From Enterococcus florum (GTDB lineage: Bacteria > Bacillota > Bacilli > Lactobacillales > Enterococcaceae), in contig NZ_BJCC01000007.1 of the NCBI RefSeq assembly GCF_004309355.1, forward strand, positions 62,001 through 126,000: a stretch of 64,000 nt of DNA, written 5' to 3'. Position 1 is the stretch's first letter. The number at the start of each line of letters is the position of its first letter. Position numbers and translations under genes: made by a program. Under the pieces are notes generated by a model. That model had not been told where the DNA came from. It saw only the letters and a program-made list of their open reading frames with translations, and made no database searches. Below, piece after piece: positions 46,480 through 55,801 of this stretch.

Positions 46480-48822
46480 TTAATCTGCCCGCAAAGCGAT
46501 CGCTGCATCTTTCTTGGCAGCCATTCGTGCTGGGATATGTCCGCCAATCATGGTCAGCACTGTCGACACAAGAATCAATACAATGCCGTGAACGGGATTT
46601 AATTGAGCCACGTTTTCAAGCTCCGTCATGTTGTACAAAATCTGGTTGATCGGGAAGGTGGCCAACCAGGCGATCAACACACCTAAAGTCCCCGAAGCCA
46701 AGCCCAAAATGCAGGTTTCTGCGTCGAACACGCGGGTGATATCTTTTTTCCGAGCGCCCAAGGCCTTCAGCACACCGATCTCTTTGGTTCGTTCGATCAC
46801 AGAGGTATAGGTGATAATCCCAATCATGATCATGCTGGTCACCAGTGAAATGCCTGCAAAGGCTACTAAGACGTAAGTGATGGCATCCATCAATCCGCCT
46901 GTTAAGGAAGTCATCGTCCCTGCTAAATCTTGGTAGATGATCCGGTCTTCTTTACTCTTGCCTTCGTTGTACTTATCCAAATAGTTCAAGACCTCTTCTT
47001 TGTCCTGAAAGTTGTTCGGATAGATCATGATGCTGTAAGGAATGCTGTCACCGCCAAGGTAGGCCAAGGTGCTCTCTTTAGTCGACTCATCCAAAGGCTC
47101 ATTGGTCATTACATTCGTGTCGCTTTCTCTTTGTGCGGTCACGATGGCAGAATCCTGGTTCTCATTCACAATAGTTTGCGTCAGCTCATTGCTGTAGGCG
47201 ATCCCGGGTGCCAGCAGGTTCATAGTTGAATCGGATTTGACCCGCAAAATTCCGGAGATTCTCAATTCTTGATTGTCCGCTTTGTTATAGACTTCTTCGT
47301 AGTTGGTATTCGGAACAAAGTTGCCTGTGGGTAATTCTGTATAATAATCATTGTTGTGGACCAGCTTAAACGTAGTACCTACAATGTTTTTAAAGTCGAT
47401 CTTCTCGCCGTCCTTCACATCAAAGCCTAAGTTCTTTAAAGAATTGATGTTGGTGCTGTTGTTGCCGTCAACGATCAAAACCACATCCGTGGCTGCTTTA
47501 GGATATTCGCCATTCAACAGGCTGTAGTTTTCTTGCAGGAAGGTATTCTTTCCTCCGTCCAATTGTGTCGGGAAGGAAGACACACCGATCCCTGTCATAT
47601 TGGCCATCGCATTGGTCATGCCGGCGCTGGCGCTGTCAGGTGCATCGTTGGAAAGCTTGACTGGTTCCGCTGTTCCATCGACCTCTCTTAACAAATTCAT
47701 ACCGACCAATCGAGTAAAACCGATGTTGTTGCTGAGATTTGGGTCAATATTTTCAACATAATCCACGTATTCTTGATCGATCTTATTCGAATGCTGAGCC
47801 CGATCCTGGTCACTGATCTTTACGGTCACCTGATCAGTGTCTGGATAAGTCGCCTCGTCTGTTCCTAAAGCTTCACGTCGGTTTTCACTGCGGTCAGTAG
47901 CGACCTGTGAGATCGTGATTGGAAACTGTGCCAGGGTTTCTGACTGGGTTTCATCGATCTGTTTTTGAAAACCGCTGGACAAGGCCAACACGATCCCGAT
48001 GCTGATGATCCCAATACTTGAAGCAAAGGCGGTCAAAAAAGTCCGTCCCTTTTTCGTCCGCAGGTTATTAAACGACAGCTTCAAGGCAGTCATAAATTTC
48101 ATTTTGGTGCGCTTCAAAATGAATTGGTCCGATTTTGGTCGTTCCTGATGGGGATGCGAATCGCTCATAATTTTTCCATCTGAGAAACGAATAATACGGT
48201 CGGCGTATTCATCAGCGATCGAAGGGTTATGGGTCACCATGATGACTAATTTTTCTTTAGACAGCTCCTGGATCAGGTTCATAATCTGCACGCTGGTCTC
48301 CGTATCCAGAGCACCTGTCGGCTCGTCACACAACAGGATATCAGGATCATTGGCCAACGCTCGTGCAATGGCCACCCGCTGCATTTGTCCTCCGGAAAGC
48401 TGGTTCGGTCTTTTGTGCATATGCTCGCCCAAGCCGACTCTGCGCAGGGCATCCTCTGCTTTTTTGGTTTTTTCTTCTTTTGAGACACCGCTCAGGGTCA
48501 TCCCCAGCTCGACATTGTCGATAATCCCCAAATGACTGATCAGGTTATAGCTTTGGAATACAAAGCCGATTGAATTGTTTCGGTAGGCGTCCCAGTCGCC
48601 CTCTTTAAAGGTTTTGGTAGACTTTCCATTGATAACCATGTCGCCGGAATCGTAGTTGTCTAAGCCGCCGATAACGTTCAGCAAAGTGGTCTTCCCCGAG
48701 CCGCTGGCACCGAGGATCGCGACAAATTCCTGCCGACGAAATGCGACGGAGACACCATCCAGTGCTTTCGTCGTGGTGTCGCCAACGTGGTAATGTTTTT
48801 TTATATTTTTTAGTTCTAACAT
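46480..48822 (-). CDS. Fused ABC transporter ATPase-permease (MacB-like)
   Basis: A 780-residue fusion. Residues 1-230 form the ATPase: Walker A GASGSGKTT, signature LSGGQMQR, Walker B ILLCDEPTGALD. The rest is an FtsX/MacB-type permease: a membrane segment near residue 260, a long extracytoplasmic domain of about 350 residues, and three membrane segments at the end. MacB-class proteins expel peptides, lipids or antibiotics by mechanotransmission. ATG 48822 follows AAAGGAATGAACGCG. It is transcribed away from an adjacent two-component system, which probably controls it. Confidence 0.88.
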   Translation of the reverse strand: MLELKNIKKHYHVGDTTTKALDGVSVAFRRQEFVAILGASGSGKTTLLNVIGGLDNYDSGDMVINGKSTKTFKEGDWDAYRNNSIGFVFQSYNLISHLGIIDNVELGMTLSGVSKEEKTKKAEDALRRVGLGEHMHKRPNQLSGGQMQRVAIARALANDPDILLCDEPTGALDTETSVQIMNLIQELSKEKLVIMVTHNPSIADEYADRIIRFSDGKIMSDSHPHQERPKSDQFILKRTKMKFMTALKLSFNNLRTKKGRTFLTAFASSIGIISIGIVLALSSGFQKQIDETQSETLAQFPITISQVATDRSENRREALGTDEATYPDTDQVTVKISDQDRAQHSNKIDQEYVDYVENIDPNLSNNIGFTRLVGMNLLREVDGTAEPVKLSNDAPDSASAGMTNAMANMTGIGVSSFPTQLDGGKNTFLQENYSLLNGEYPKAATDVVLIVDGNNSTNINSLKNLGFDVKDGEKIDFKNIVGTTFKLVHNNDYYTELPTGNFVPNTNYEEVYNKADNQELRISGILRVKSDSTMNLLAPGIAYSNELTQTIVNENQDSAIVTAQRESDTNVMTNEPLDESTKESTLAYLGGDSIPYSIMIYPNNFQDKEEVLNYLDKYNEGKSKEDRIIYQDLAGTMTSLTGGLMDAITYVLVAFAGISLVTSMIMIGIITYTSVIERTKEIGVLKALGARKKDITRVFDAETCILGLASGTLGVLIAWLATFPINQILYNMTELENVAQLNPVHGIVLILVSTVLTMIGGHIPARMAAKKDAAIALRAD

Positions 48823-48889
48823 CGCGTTCATTCCTTTATGATTAGTATAGCGTTGAAGATAGCAGAGCTATATTAACTCAAGATGAACA

Positions 48890-48907
48890 AACTCTTCATA
48901 CTGAGTT
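48890..48907. promoter_or_regulatory. Inverted repeat in the divergent ABC/two-component promoter region
   Basis: AACTC (48890-48894), eight bases, GAGTT (48903-48907), between the ABC gene and the response regulator gene. A candidate binding site for the response regulator; evidence is position and symmetry only. Confidence 0.35.
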
Positions 48908-48953
48908 CACAACAATTAGTTACTATTATCAAGCAAAAGGGAGGTTAACGCAA

Positions 48954-49628
48954 ATGAATCACCTGTTGATCGTAGAAGATGATGAAAACTTATTATTCCT
49001 GTATCAATCGATTTTGGAGCAGCATGATTTTACCGTTTCACTGGCTGCCAATGGGCTAGAAGCGTTGGCTATTTTAGATAAACAACACATTGATTTGATG
49101 ATCACTGACATTATGATGCCAGATATGGATGGGTATGAATTGACCACCGATCTTAGAGAAGCCGGCTATGACCTGCCGATCCTGATGATCACGGCTAAGA
49201 ATTCTTTTCTAGACAAGAAAAAAGGCTTTGGCATCGGTGTCGATGATTACATGGTCAAGCCGATCGATTTGAATGAGATGGTTTTGCGGGTGGAGGCTTT
49301 GCTGCGGCGGGCCCAGATCGTTCATACGAAAACATTGCAGATGGGCAATACTCAGTTGAGCCAAGAAACGTACCAAGTACATGCACAAGGAAAAACAGAG
49401 ACTCTGCCGCAAAAAGAATTTCTGCTGCTGTATAAGCTGCTGGCTTATCCGAATAAAATTTTTACCCGCCAACAACTGATGGATGAAATCTGGGGACTAG
49501 ATTCTGACAGCGATGAGCGAACGATCGACGTGCACATCAAACGGCTGCGGCAAAAATTTCAGGACAATCCTGATTTTTCGATCGAGACCATTCGAGGGCT
49601 GGGCTACAAAGCGGTGATCTGCGCATGA
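48954..49628 (+). CDS. OmpR/PhoB-family response regulator
   Basis: A 224-residue two-domain regulator. The receiver domain has acidic residues Glu8, Asp9, Asp10, the phosphorylated Asp52 in MITDIMMPDMDG and the Lys in MITAKN. The C-terminal winged helix has LPQKEFLLLYKLLAYPNKIF and ERTIDVHIKRLRQKF, typical of the OmpR class. ATG 48954 follows GGGAGGTTAACGCAA. The stop overlaps the start of the sensor kinase gene by 4 nt. Probable target is the divergent ABC exporter. Confidence 0.93.
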   Translation: MNHLLIVEDDENLLFLYQSILEQHDFTVSLAANGLEALAILDKQHIDLMITDIMMPDMDGYELTTDLREAGYDLPILMITAKNSFLDKKKGFGIGVDDYMVKPIDLNEMVLRVEALLRRAQIVHTKTLQMGNTQLSQETYQVHAQGKTETLPQKEFLLLYKLLAYPNKIFTRQQLMDEIWGLDSDSDERTIDVHIKRLRQKFQDNPDFSIETIRGLGYKAVICA

Positions 49629-50704
49629 AAAAAAAGGTCCACTCCTCTTTAGGAATTTATTTTACCTGCATCATTTTCCTGATCATGGTCTTGACGCTGC
49701 TGGTTTTTATTTCTTCTATCTTGCTCTTGCGTCGATTTGATTTTCTGATTCCCAGTCACCGCGGCCGCCTGTTTCCACTGGCGATTATCGGCCTGATCAG
49801 TTTGATCGTGGGTTCTACTGTTTCAGCAGTCGTCACCAAACGGATTTTGAAGCCGATCGCCCAACTGCGCCAGGCGATGAACCAGGTATCCCAAGGCGAT
49901 TTCTCCATAGAACTGCCCGAATCACAAAAGGTTGAAGATGTCCAGCAGCTGTACCATGACTTCAATGTGATGGTCCGAGAGTTAAACAGCATTGAGACCC
50001 TGCGCAATGACTTTGTGTCTACCATATCTCACGAGTTCAAAACACCGGTTGCGACCATTCGCGGTTACGTGCAGCTGCTGCAAAACAATCAGCTCACCCC
50101 GCAGCAAAAAAAAGCCTACCTGGAACGTATGCTTGATGGGACCCAACAATTGTCCCAGCTGGCGGAAAATAGTTTAAAGCTGACTAAGTTGGAGACACAG
50201 GGCATTCACCTTCCCAATCAAGCCTTTCGTTTAGATGAACAAATTCGAGAGGTAATTTTATTTTTGCAGCCTAAATGGGAGGAACAAGAGATCAACCTTA
50301 ATATCGAATTGACCAAGGTGGTTTATGTTGGCAACGAGGAATTGCTGTATCAGGTCTGGCTGAACCTGTTGGACAATGCGATCAAGTATAGTCCTAACGC
50401 TAGCACCTTGAGTGTCCAGCTGGTCGTTGAGGAACAAACGATCCGTATCGCTATCTCTGATGAAGGCATCGGAATGACCCAAAAAACGCTGGCCCGGATC
50501 TTTGAAAAATTCTACCAGGCAGATACCAGCCGCCAAACCAAAGGCAATGGATTAGGCTTAGCGTTAGTCAAACAAATCATTGTTTTGCATAAAGGTACCA
50601 TCAAGGTTCAAAGTCAATTGGGCCTTGGCAGTACCTTTCAGGTCACTTTGCCAAACAACAGAAAAAAGCAAGATAAAAATCCTACTTCGTTCACAAATCC
50701 TTAA
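49625..50704 (+). CDS. Sensor histidine kinase
   Basis: Membrane sensor of 359 residues. Two membrane segments (about 12-35 and 49-70) enclose only a short extracellular loop of about 12 residues, so signal is probably sensed in the membrane or through the partner ABC transporter. A HAMP region (about 70-125), HisKA with His136 in STISHEFKTP, and HATPase motifs NLLDNAIKYSP, DEGIGM and GNGLGLALVKQI follow. It overlaps the response regulator gene by 4 nt. Confidence 0.93.
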   Translation: MKKKVHSSLGIYFTCIIFLIMVLTLLVFISSILLLRRFDFLIPSHRGRLFPLAIIGLISLIVGSTVSAVVTKRILKPIAQLRQAMNQVSQGDFSIELPESQKVEDVQQLYHDFNVMVRELNSIETLRNDFVSTISHEFKTPVATIRGYVQLLQNNQLTPQQKKAYLERMLDGTQQLSQLAENSLKLTKLETQGIHLPNQAFRLDEQIREVILFLQPKWEEQEINLNIELTKVVYVGNEELLYQVWLNLLDNAIKYSPNASTLSVQLVVEEQTIRIAISDEGIGMTQKTLARIFEKFYQADTSRQTKGNGLGLALVKQIIVLHKGTIKVQSQLGLGSTFQVTLPNNRKKQDKNPTSFTNP

Positions 50705-50745
50705 CGATTTTTAAGTATGCTGTTTATACAGAGAGGAAGATCTTC

Positions 50746-51045
50746 ATGAAACAGGAAACGAAACCTATTTACTTTATTGAAGAAACTCAAAACATCGAAG
50801 GGGCATATGTAGAAGTTCGCACCTTGTATGTCGCTGATAACAAAGAACAAGCAAAAGAAGCCTACGATCAATTGTTGAAAGAAGACACACGAAAATCCTT
50901 TGGCCTGCTATTGAATGAGTATGTCATCAAGGCAGACCACAGCTATTTTGTAAATCTGCTGCGCTCTTGGAAAAACCTGCCGGCAGAATTCTACCGTAAA
51001 ATGCAGATCATGACCTACCGCCCTTTAGCCGAATACCAAGGATAA
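50746..51045 (+). CDS. Hypothetical protein, 99 residues
   Basis: A soluble 99-residue protein that I do not recognise. It starts with a strand-like stretch (KPIYFIEETQN), then VEVRTLYVADNKEQAKEAYDQLLKED with a helix, and a C-terminal YFVNLLRSWKNLPAEFYRKM segment. ATG 50746 follows GAGAGGAAGATCTTC. It follows the sensor kinase gene by 41 bp and ends at a strong terminator, so it may be co-transcribed with the two-component system. Confidence 0.6.
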   Translation: MKQETKPIYFIEETQNIEGAYVEVRTLYVADNKEQAKEAYDQLLKEDTRKSFGLLLNEYVIKADHSYFVNLLRSWKNLPAEFYRKMQIMTYRPLAEYQG

Positions 51046-51053
51046 CCAACGAT

Positions 51054-51098
51054 CAATCAGCTAGCCCTTCTGGAAGATGACTAGCTGATTGCTTTTTT
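51054..51098. terminator. Terminator between convergent genes
   Basis: CAATCAGCTAG (51054-51064) / CTAGCTGATTG (51081-51091), then CTTTTTT on the plus strand. Confidence 0.8.
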
Positions 51099-51120
51099 GA
51101 TTCTGAAAGTGAAAAAAGTG

Positions 51121-51438
51121 TCACATCAACGACAGCAAAAAGACGGCCGCCAAACCGGTGATCACTGATAACGCCATTGATTTGGTTTTGTAGGCTACTC
51201 CGGCCACTAGAAACATAGCGATGATCCGAATATTGCCGCCCAGTTCAAAATGTTCATGACTTATGAACACATCCTTGAAGACCAAAGCCGCAAACAAAGA
51301 AATCGGCACAAATTTCATCCACTCACTGAACCAGTGAGGGACCTGACGTTGTGAAAAATACAGCATCGGCACGACTCTTGGCAGGTAAGACGCAGCAAAT
51401 AAGCACAAGATCAGACCAAAGAGCAGCAGCTTACTCAT
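51121..51438 (-). CDS. azlD: AzlD family membrane protein
   Basis: Small membrane subunit (105 residues, four hydrophobic segments) of an AzlCD-type branched-chain amino acid exporter. Typical elements are the YLPRVVPML block and the FVPISLFAALVFKDVF segment. ATG 51438 overlaps the azlC stop by 8 nt, with AGGAGG inside azlC as ribosome binding site. Confidence 0.88.
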   Translation of the reverse strand: MSKLLLFGLILCLFAASYLPRVVPMLYFSQRQVPHWFSEWMKFVPISLFAALVFKDVFISHEHFELGGNIRIIAMFLVAGVAYKTKSMALSVITGLAAVFLLSLM

Positions 51439-52162
51439 GAGGAACCTCCTCCTTGGCTGCCGGCAGCTTTTTGCCAGCTTCAGTGAAGTTACGCTCAACA
51501 AAATAGCCGATCAAGGAAGCCAGCACGGTAGCTAGAATCAGACCAAAGGTATTCTTTAAGAGCAGCACAAACAACACGGCCAAAAGCCCTGATAAGAGCC
51601 CTATCATCAGCAGCAAGCGGTTTTTCAGCTGCATCATGAACATGAAAATGAACATAGCCGTCAACGCAAAATGCACCAGCTCCGTATCGATCGCAATGAC
51701 CGAACCAAACAAGGTCCCTAAAAGCGTACTGCCTGTCCAAGCCAGCAAGGAAAGCCAATTGACCATCAAGGCCTTGCGATGCGTCCAGCTAACGTCTGTC
51801 GAAAAATGCAGATAATTAACTGCATAATTTTCATCGTTCATTGATTGTGAGAAGATCGCTAAAAAACCGCGGTTCTCCTGTTTGAAAAAATAAGAAAGAC
51901 TCGATCCCAGCAGCGCATAACGCAGCTCCAAAAAGAAAACCATTAAAATAATCGAGCTAAATGACGCATGGACCGCCAGCAGAGATACGATCAAAAATTG
52001 AGCACCTCCAGAAAAGACCAGCAGCGAAAGCAGTCCCGTCAAAAAAAGTGTGAAACCAACCTTCTGCAGCAGCATTCCGCAGGCCAGTCCAACTGGCAAA
52101 TAACTGAGGCACAAGGGCAGAACAGCCGTAAAGGCCTGCTTCCAAGATGTCTGATTTAACAT
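51431..52162 (-). CDS. azlC: AzlC family membrane protein
   Basis: Larger subunit of 243 residues with about six to eight hydrophobic segments. Family features are SYLPVGLACGMLLQKVGF near the N terminus and LELRYALLGSSLSYFF. With AzlD it exports branched-chain amino acids or analogues. ATG 52162 is nine bases after AAGGA; ATG 52168 is also possible. The operon azlCD is convergent with the hypothetical gene at 50746. Confidence 0.88.
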   Translation of the reverse strand: MLNQTSWKQAFTAVLPLCLSYLPVGLACGMLLQKVGFTLFLTGLLSLLVFSGGAQFLIVSLLAVHASFSSIILMVFFLELRYALLGSSLSYFFKQENRGFLAIFSQSMNDENYAVNYLHFSTDVSWTHRKALMVNWLSLLAWTGSTLLGTLFGSVIAIDTELVHFALTAMFIFMFMMQLKNRLLLMIGLLSGLLAVLFVLLLKNTFGLILATVLASLIGYFVERNFTEAGKKLPAAKEEVPHE

Positions 52163-52345
52163 GAACATGATTCCTTCCAAACCATCAAGATAAAAAAGCA
52201 TTCCCATTCTAACATAAAGGTGTAAGAATGTATCTGTTCATTAATCTTTTCTGAAACTGAAATTAATCTTTACGGAAACATGCTTCTTCAAGCACCATCA
52301 GTGGTCCTGTAAGGAATTGGAAAAGTAATCGCCCTTTTTGTCCGG

Positions 52346-52477
52346 CTACCTTCGCTGAATCCGATCCATCAGTCGCTTTCGCTTCTTAGATACTTCGGGT
52401 CTGGCGTTGGTCAGTTGCACATTGATCAGAGAGGTGGCTTCCGTTTCACGCACTAAGGCAAGTTCAGATTTCCCCAC
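52346..52477 (-). CDS. Possible short basic protein, uncertain
   Basis: A minus-strand frame encoding about 43 residues, ending RPEVSKKRKRLMDRIQRR, from a GTG at 52477 preceded by GGGAAAGGGAAA. The frame stays open to an ATG at 52540, but that would run through the promoter and start of the next plus-strand gene. Codon use looks coding-like and the product is strongly basic; the start is poorly supported. It may be a small gene or a remnant. Confidence 0.25.
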   Translation of the reverse strand: MGKSELALVRETEATSLINVQLTNARPEVSKKRKRLMDRIQRR

Positions 52478-52538
52478 TTTCCCTTTCCCTTCTTTTTGAA
52501 ATTGTGATAGGATAGTTCCAGAAAAGAGATGAGAATTC

Positions 52539-53228
52539 ATGCAATCCAGCTTTCACGAGCAGCGTTCCGTGGGATTGCTGCTGACGTTTAGCAGCGGCAT
52601 GATAGACAGCTACACTTATATCCGGTATGAGGCTTTTGCCTCTGCTCAAACAGGAAACTTGATCTTAGCAGTCACCCAAGCAGTGGATCACCAATGGACC
52701 AGTGTTGGAAAGAAGCTTTTATCCACCTTCTTTTTCTTTTTGGGTATTCTGTTGGCCAAATACTTGATCGACTATTTCAGAGCAAGGGAGATCCACTTTT
52801 GGCGTCTATTTTTATTGTATTTTGAAGCTGTCGTATTCTTTTTGAGCAGCTTGCCTCAGTTGGCCCCCCACCCTTCGATAATCACTGTCTTGATTGCCTT
52901 TACAACGGCGATTCAATGGGTGGCCTTTGATAAAATTAATGGACTGGCTTATACAAATCTGTTTACCACCGGAAATCTCAAAGGGGTGGCAACGAATTTG
53001 TACGACTATTTAATCCATCGCGAGGATCCGGCAAAGGAGCGTTTTTTCCATTATTCATCCGTCGTGCTCGCCTTCTTAACCGGCGTGATCGGGATGGTGG
53101 TTTCCTACCATTCCTGGGGCGAAGCTTCGATCCTGCTGGTTTCGAGCTTATTTTTGGCATTAGCCCTAAGCCAATCCTTCTTGCTCTGGCGCTTTTACCA
53201 TTACGAACACTTCCAAGACACAAAATAA
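52539..53228 (+). CDS. DUF1275 (YoaK) family membrane protein
   Basis: A 229-residue membrane protein with about six hydrophobic segments. Family blocks are TFSSGMIDSYTYIRYEAFASAQTGN (seen as two adjacent parts), the Gln/Trp-rich central AFTTAIQWVAF and the FTTGNLKGVATNL segment. Function unknown. ATG 52539 follows GAGATGAGAATTC. Single-gene unit with a shared terminator. Confidence 0.87.
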   Translation: MQSSFHEQRSVGLLLTFSSGMIDSYTYIRYEAFASAQTGNLILAVTQAVDHQWTSVGKKLLSTFFFFLGILLAKYLIDYFRAREIHFWRLFLLYFEAVVFFLSSLPQLAPHPSIITVLIAFTTAIQWVAFDKINGLAYTNLFTTGNLKGVATNLYDYLIHREDPAKERFFHYSSVVLAFLTGVIGMVVSYHSWGEASILLVSSLFLALALSQSFLLWRFYHYEHFQDTK

Positions 53229-53253
53229 TCCTGCAGTCCAGCTGCAGGATTAT
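53223..53253. terminator. Bidirectional terminator
   Basis: AATAATCCTGCAG (53223-53235) / CTGCAGGATTATT (53241-53253), a 13-bp perfect stem between the DUF1275 gene and the convergent aldehyde dehydrogenase gene. Confidence 0.8.
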
Positions 53254-53262
53254 TTCTTTAGA

Positions 53263-54723
53263 TCAAAAAGGATAGTGGCCCTTTCCAGCGTTTGTCGTGA
53301 CCCATTGTACCCGAGTAAATTCTTCCAATACCCATTCACCATTGAAACGTCCGATACCCGAATTTTTCTCTCCGCCGAACGGCGCATTCGGCTGATCATC
53401 GACTGTCAGCCCATTGATATGGCACATGCCTGCTTCGATTTCATTCGCCAGCTGTCTGCCCTTCGCTAGATCCTTGGTAAACAAAGCGCTGGACAAGCCA
53501 TATTCCGTATCGTTTGCTGCTTTAATCGCTGATTCGGTATCTTTTACTTTCAGAATCGGCAGAACCGGACCAAAAATTTCTTCGTGGAAAATCTCCAATG
53601 CCGGGTCTTCCGATACGAGTACAAAAGGTTCGATCATCTGATCCTGGATCGTGCCCTCAACTAAAAATTTGGCGCCGGCTTCTTGTGCTCTTTTAATGAT
53701 ATCCCGAATTTGATCCGTTTGCTTTTGGTTGATGATCGGACCAACCACCGTGCCCTCATTCGACGGGTCTCCAACACCTAATTCCTTCACCCTGTCCACT
53801 ACTCGATGGACAAAGTCGTCAAAAATTTCTTCAGCAACGATCGCTCGGTTGGCCGACATACAAATCTGACCAGAATGCATGAATTTGCTAACCACCAACG
53901 CATGAGCGGCTTCTTCAAGGTCAGCGTCCTCTAAGACGATAAAAGGAGAATTCCCGCCCAATTCCAAAGCCACCTGCTTAATTTTCTTGCCGCTCATCGC
54001 ATGGCTGGCAATGTTTTTTCCCACGGCTGTCGACCCAGTAAAGGAGATAAAGTCTGGGATCGGATGCTCTACGAAATAATCCCCGATCTCGCTGCCGCTG
54101 CCTACCGTCACATTGACCAGTCCTTTTGGCACGCCGGCTTCTTCGAAAATCTTAGCTGGCAAAAGACCTCCTGTCACTGGACTGTCGCTGGCCGGTTTGA
54201 TGACGACACCATTTCCTGCAGCCAAGGCTGGAGCCAACGAACGCATCGTCAAATGAAACGGAAAATTCCAAGGACTGATGATCCCAATGACTCCAACCGG
54301 GCGGTGCGTCACAAAGCTTTCCTCCTGCGGCTTATTCGTGGGCAGGAGTTTGCCTTCAAGCCGCATGGGAAAGCTGACAGCCTCTTGAGTGATTCCTTGT
54401 GCCAGACTGACTTCCAGTCCAGCCTTGATGGTTGTTGCTCCGCCTTCCTTGATCAGCCATTCTGCAATATCTGCCTGCTTCTCTTCGATCAGATTCGCTG
54501 CCTTTTGCAGGATGTCGCTGCGTTCCTGAGGCGTTTTATCCATCCAAATCCTCTGCGCTCTTTCGGCAGCTTGATAGGCTTCATCTACATCTTCGGTGCT
54601 GGCACCTTGAATTGTTAGGATCGTTTCTTGAGTGTAAGGATTTTTGTTCTCATTAACGTGCTCAGAATCCTTGCCTGTCTTCCAGTGTCCGCCAATAAAT
54701 TGCTTGTCAAACTGGTTTTCCAT
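53263..54723 (-). CDS. Aldehyde dehydrogenase family protein
   Basis: NAD(P)-dependent aldehyde dehydrogenase of 486 residues. The catalytic Cys lies in SGQICMSANR (about residue 283), the general base Glu in VALELGGNSPF, and the cofactor loop is FTGSTAVGKNI. The N-terminal SPWNFPFHL block is typical. It resembles the benzaldehyde/vanillin dehydrogenase branch, but the substrate is not certain. ATG 54723 follows GAGAGGTGAAGAAT. Confidence 0.92.
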   Translation of the reverse strand: MENQFDKQFIGGHWKTGKDSEHVNENKNPYTQETILTIQGASTEDVDEAYQAAERAQRIWMDKTPQERSDILQKAANLIEEKQADIAEWLIKEGGATTIKAGLEVSLAQGITQEAVSFPMRLEGKLLPTNKPQEESFVTHRPVGVIGIISPWNFPFHLTMRSLAPALAAGNGVVIKPASDSPVTGGLLPAKIFEEAGVPKGLVNVTVGSGSEIGDYFVEHPIPDFISFTGSTAVGKNIASHAMSGKKIKQVALELGGNSPFIVLEDADLEEAAHALVVSKFMHSGQICMSANRAIVAEEIFDDFVHRVVDRVKELGVGDPSNEGTVVGPIINQKQTDQIRDIIKRAQEAGAKFLVEGTIQDQMIEPFVLVSEDPALEIFHEEIFGPVLPILKVKDTESAIKAANDTEYGLSSALFTKDLAKGRQLANEIEAGMCHINGLTVDDQPNAPFGGEKNSGIGRFNGEWVLEEFTRVQWVTTNAGKGHYPF

Positions 54724-54843
54724 ATTCTTCACCTCTCCTACCTTCCATCATAGAATACGGTTTCAACATCTGGCAAAAAATCGGCTCATCTCATCTGCGA
54801 TATCGAAGAAACATAGGCAACCATTTCTTCTTATAACAAAAGA

Positions 54844-54870
54844 AGACAGATCCCTTTCGATCTGTCTCCA
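54844..54870 (-). terminator. Terminator of the DUF4097 gene
   Basis: AGACAGATC (54844-54852) / GATCTGTCT (54859-54867), followed on the minus strand by TCTTTTG. Confidence 0.65.
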
Positions 54871-54874
54871 GCTG

Positions 54875-55696
54875 TTATTCTTCAAAGTCAACGTCGATAT
54901 CCCCATTGGAAGTCGTTACCTTCAGGTCCTTATCCCCTGAGCCGCCCACATTTTTTAAATTATTCGAAGCATTGCTGGTGCGGCTCTCAATATCATAGTC
55001 ACTTGCTGAGCCCTTCAGTATACCTCCTACCTCGCTGTTGCTGGTTTCGATGGTCAACGACTTTTCAGCCCCCAGCTGGTCGAAATAGATGTCGCCATTG
55101 CTGGTTTTGAACCCTCCGTCTTTACAATCCAGCTCGTCGATTTCGATCGAACTGTTGCTGGTTTCAAAGTCCCCATGACCGATCGTCAGCTGATCCAAGA
55201 TCAGTTCGCCGTTGCTGGTTTTGGCTTCAAGGGTGTTTTGAACTTTCATGTCTGAAAGTTGGATCTCGCTATTGGAGCTCTGAATATTTGCCGATGACAG
55301 CGACAAATTCTCTGCCGAAACTTCGCCGTTGCTGGTTTTCACTGACAACTTTTTCAACTGATCTTTGGGTACTTCAACAATGACTTCTTCCCGCATCCGA
55401 GTGAAATTGAACCACGTGTTCCAGAAAAAGCGCGACTCTTTCTTTTTGAGTGTGACTTTTTTCCCACTGCGGTTGACTTGATATTTTTTATTCCGGGTTT
55501 CCGTATAACGAATCTTTGTGGCCTGCCCTTTTGTGCCGACAACCGTGACAGGTGTATTTTTATCTTCCACCACGATTTCTTCGATCGCTGCCCTAGTTTC
55601 AAACTGCTGCTCTGCCTGACGGTTGTGAACGTACATGCTCGTAAAACTGAAAACCGCCAAACCTACTAATACCAAACCAACCATTACCTTTTTCAT
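54875..55696 (-). CDS. DUF4097 beta-repeat envelope protein
   Basis: A 273-residue protein with an N-terminal membrane anchor (about residues 3-20) and an extracellular region made of short repeats. Repeats of the type K/E-TSN-G/S (KTSNGEV, KTSNGEL, ETSNSSI, KTSNGDI, ETSNSEV, TTSNGDI) recur every 18-25 residues, consistent with a right-handed beta helix of DUF4097. A Lys-rich stretch (KKYQVNRSGKKVTLKKKESR) precedes. ATG 55696 follows GGGAGGAACAGGT. Function unknown; some family members are under envelope-stress control. Confidence 0.82.
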   Translation of the reverse strand: MKKVMVGLVLVGLAVFSFTSMYVHNRQAEQQFETRAAIEEIVVEDKNTPVTVVGTKGQATKIRYTETRNKKYQVNRSGKKVTLKKKESRFFWNTWFNFTRMREEVIVEVPKDQLKKLSVKTSNGEVSAENLSLSSANIQSSNSEIQLSDMKVQNTLEAKTSNGELILDQLTIGHGDFETSNSSIEIDELDCKDGGFKTSNGDIYFDQLGAEKSLTIETSNSEVGGILKGSASDYDIESRTSNASNNLKNVGGSGDKDLKVTTSNGDIDVDFEE

Positions 55697-55801
55697 ACCT
55701 GTTCCTCCCAACGATGGCGCTGCCACCTTTTCCTGCTCTCTTTTCTTTAATCATAAAGCAAATGGCAGAACTCCTCCTACGGCATAGGTCTGATTTTTCT
55801 C

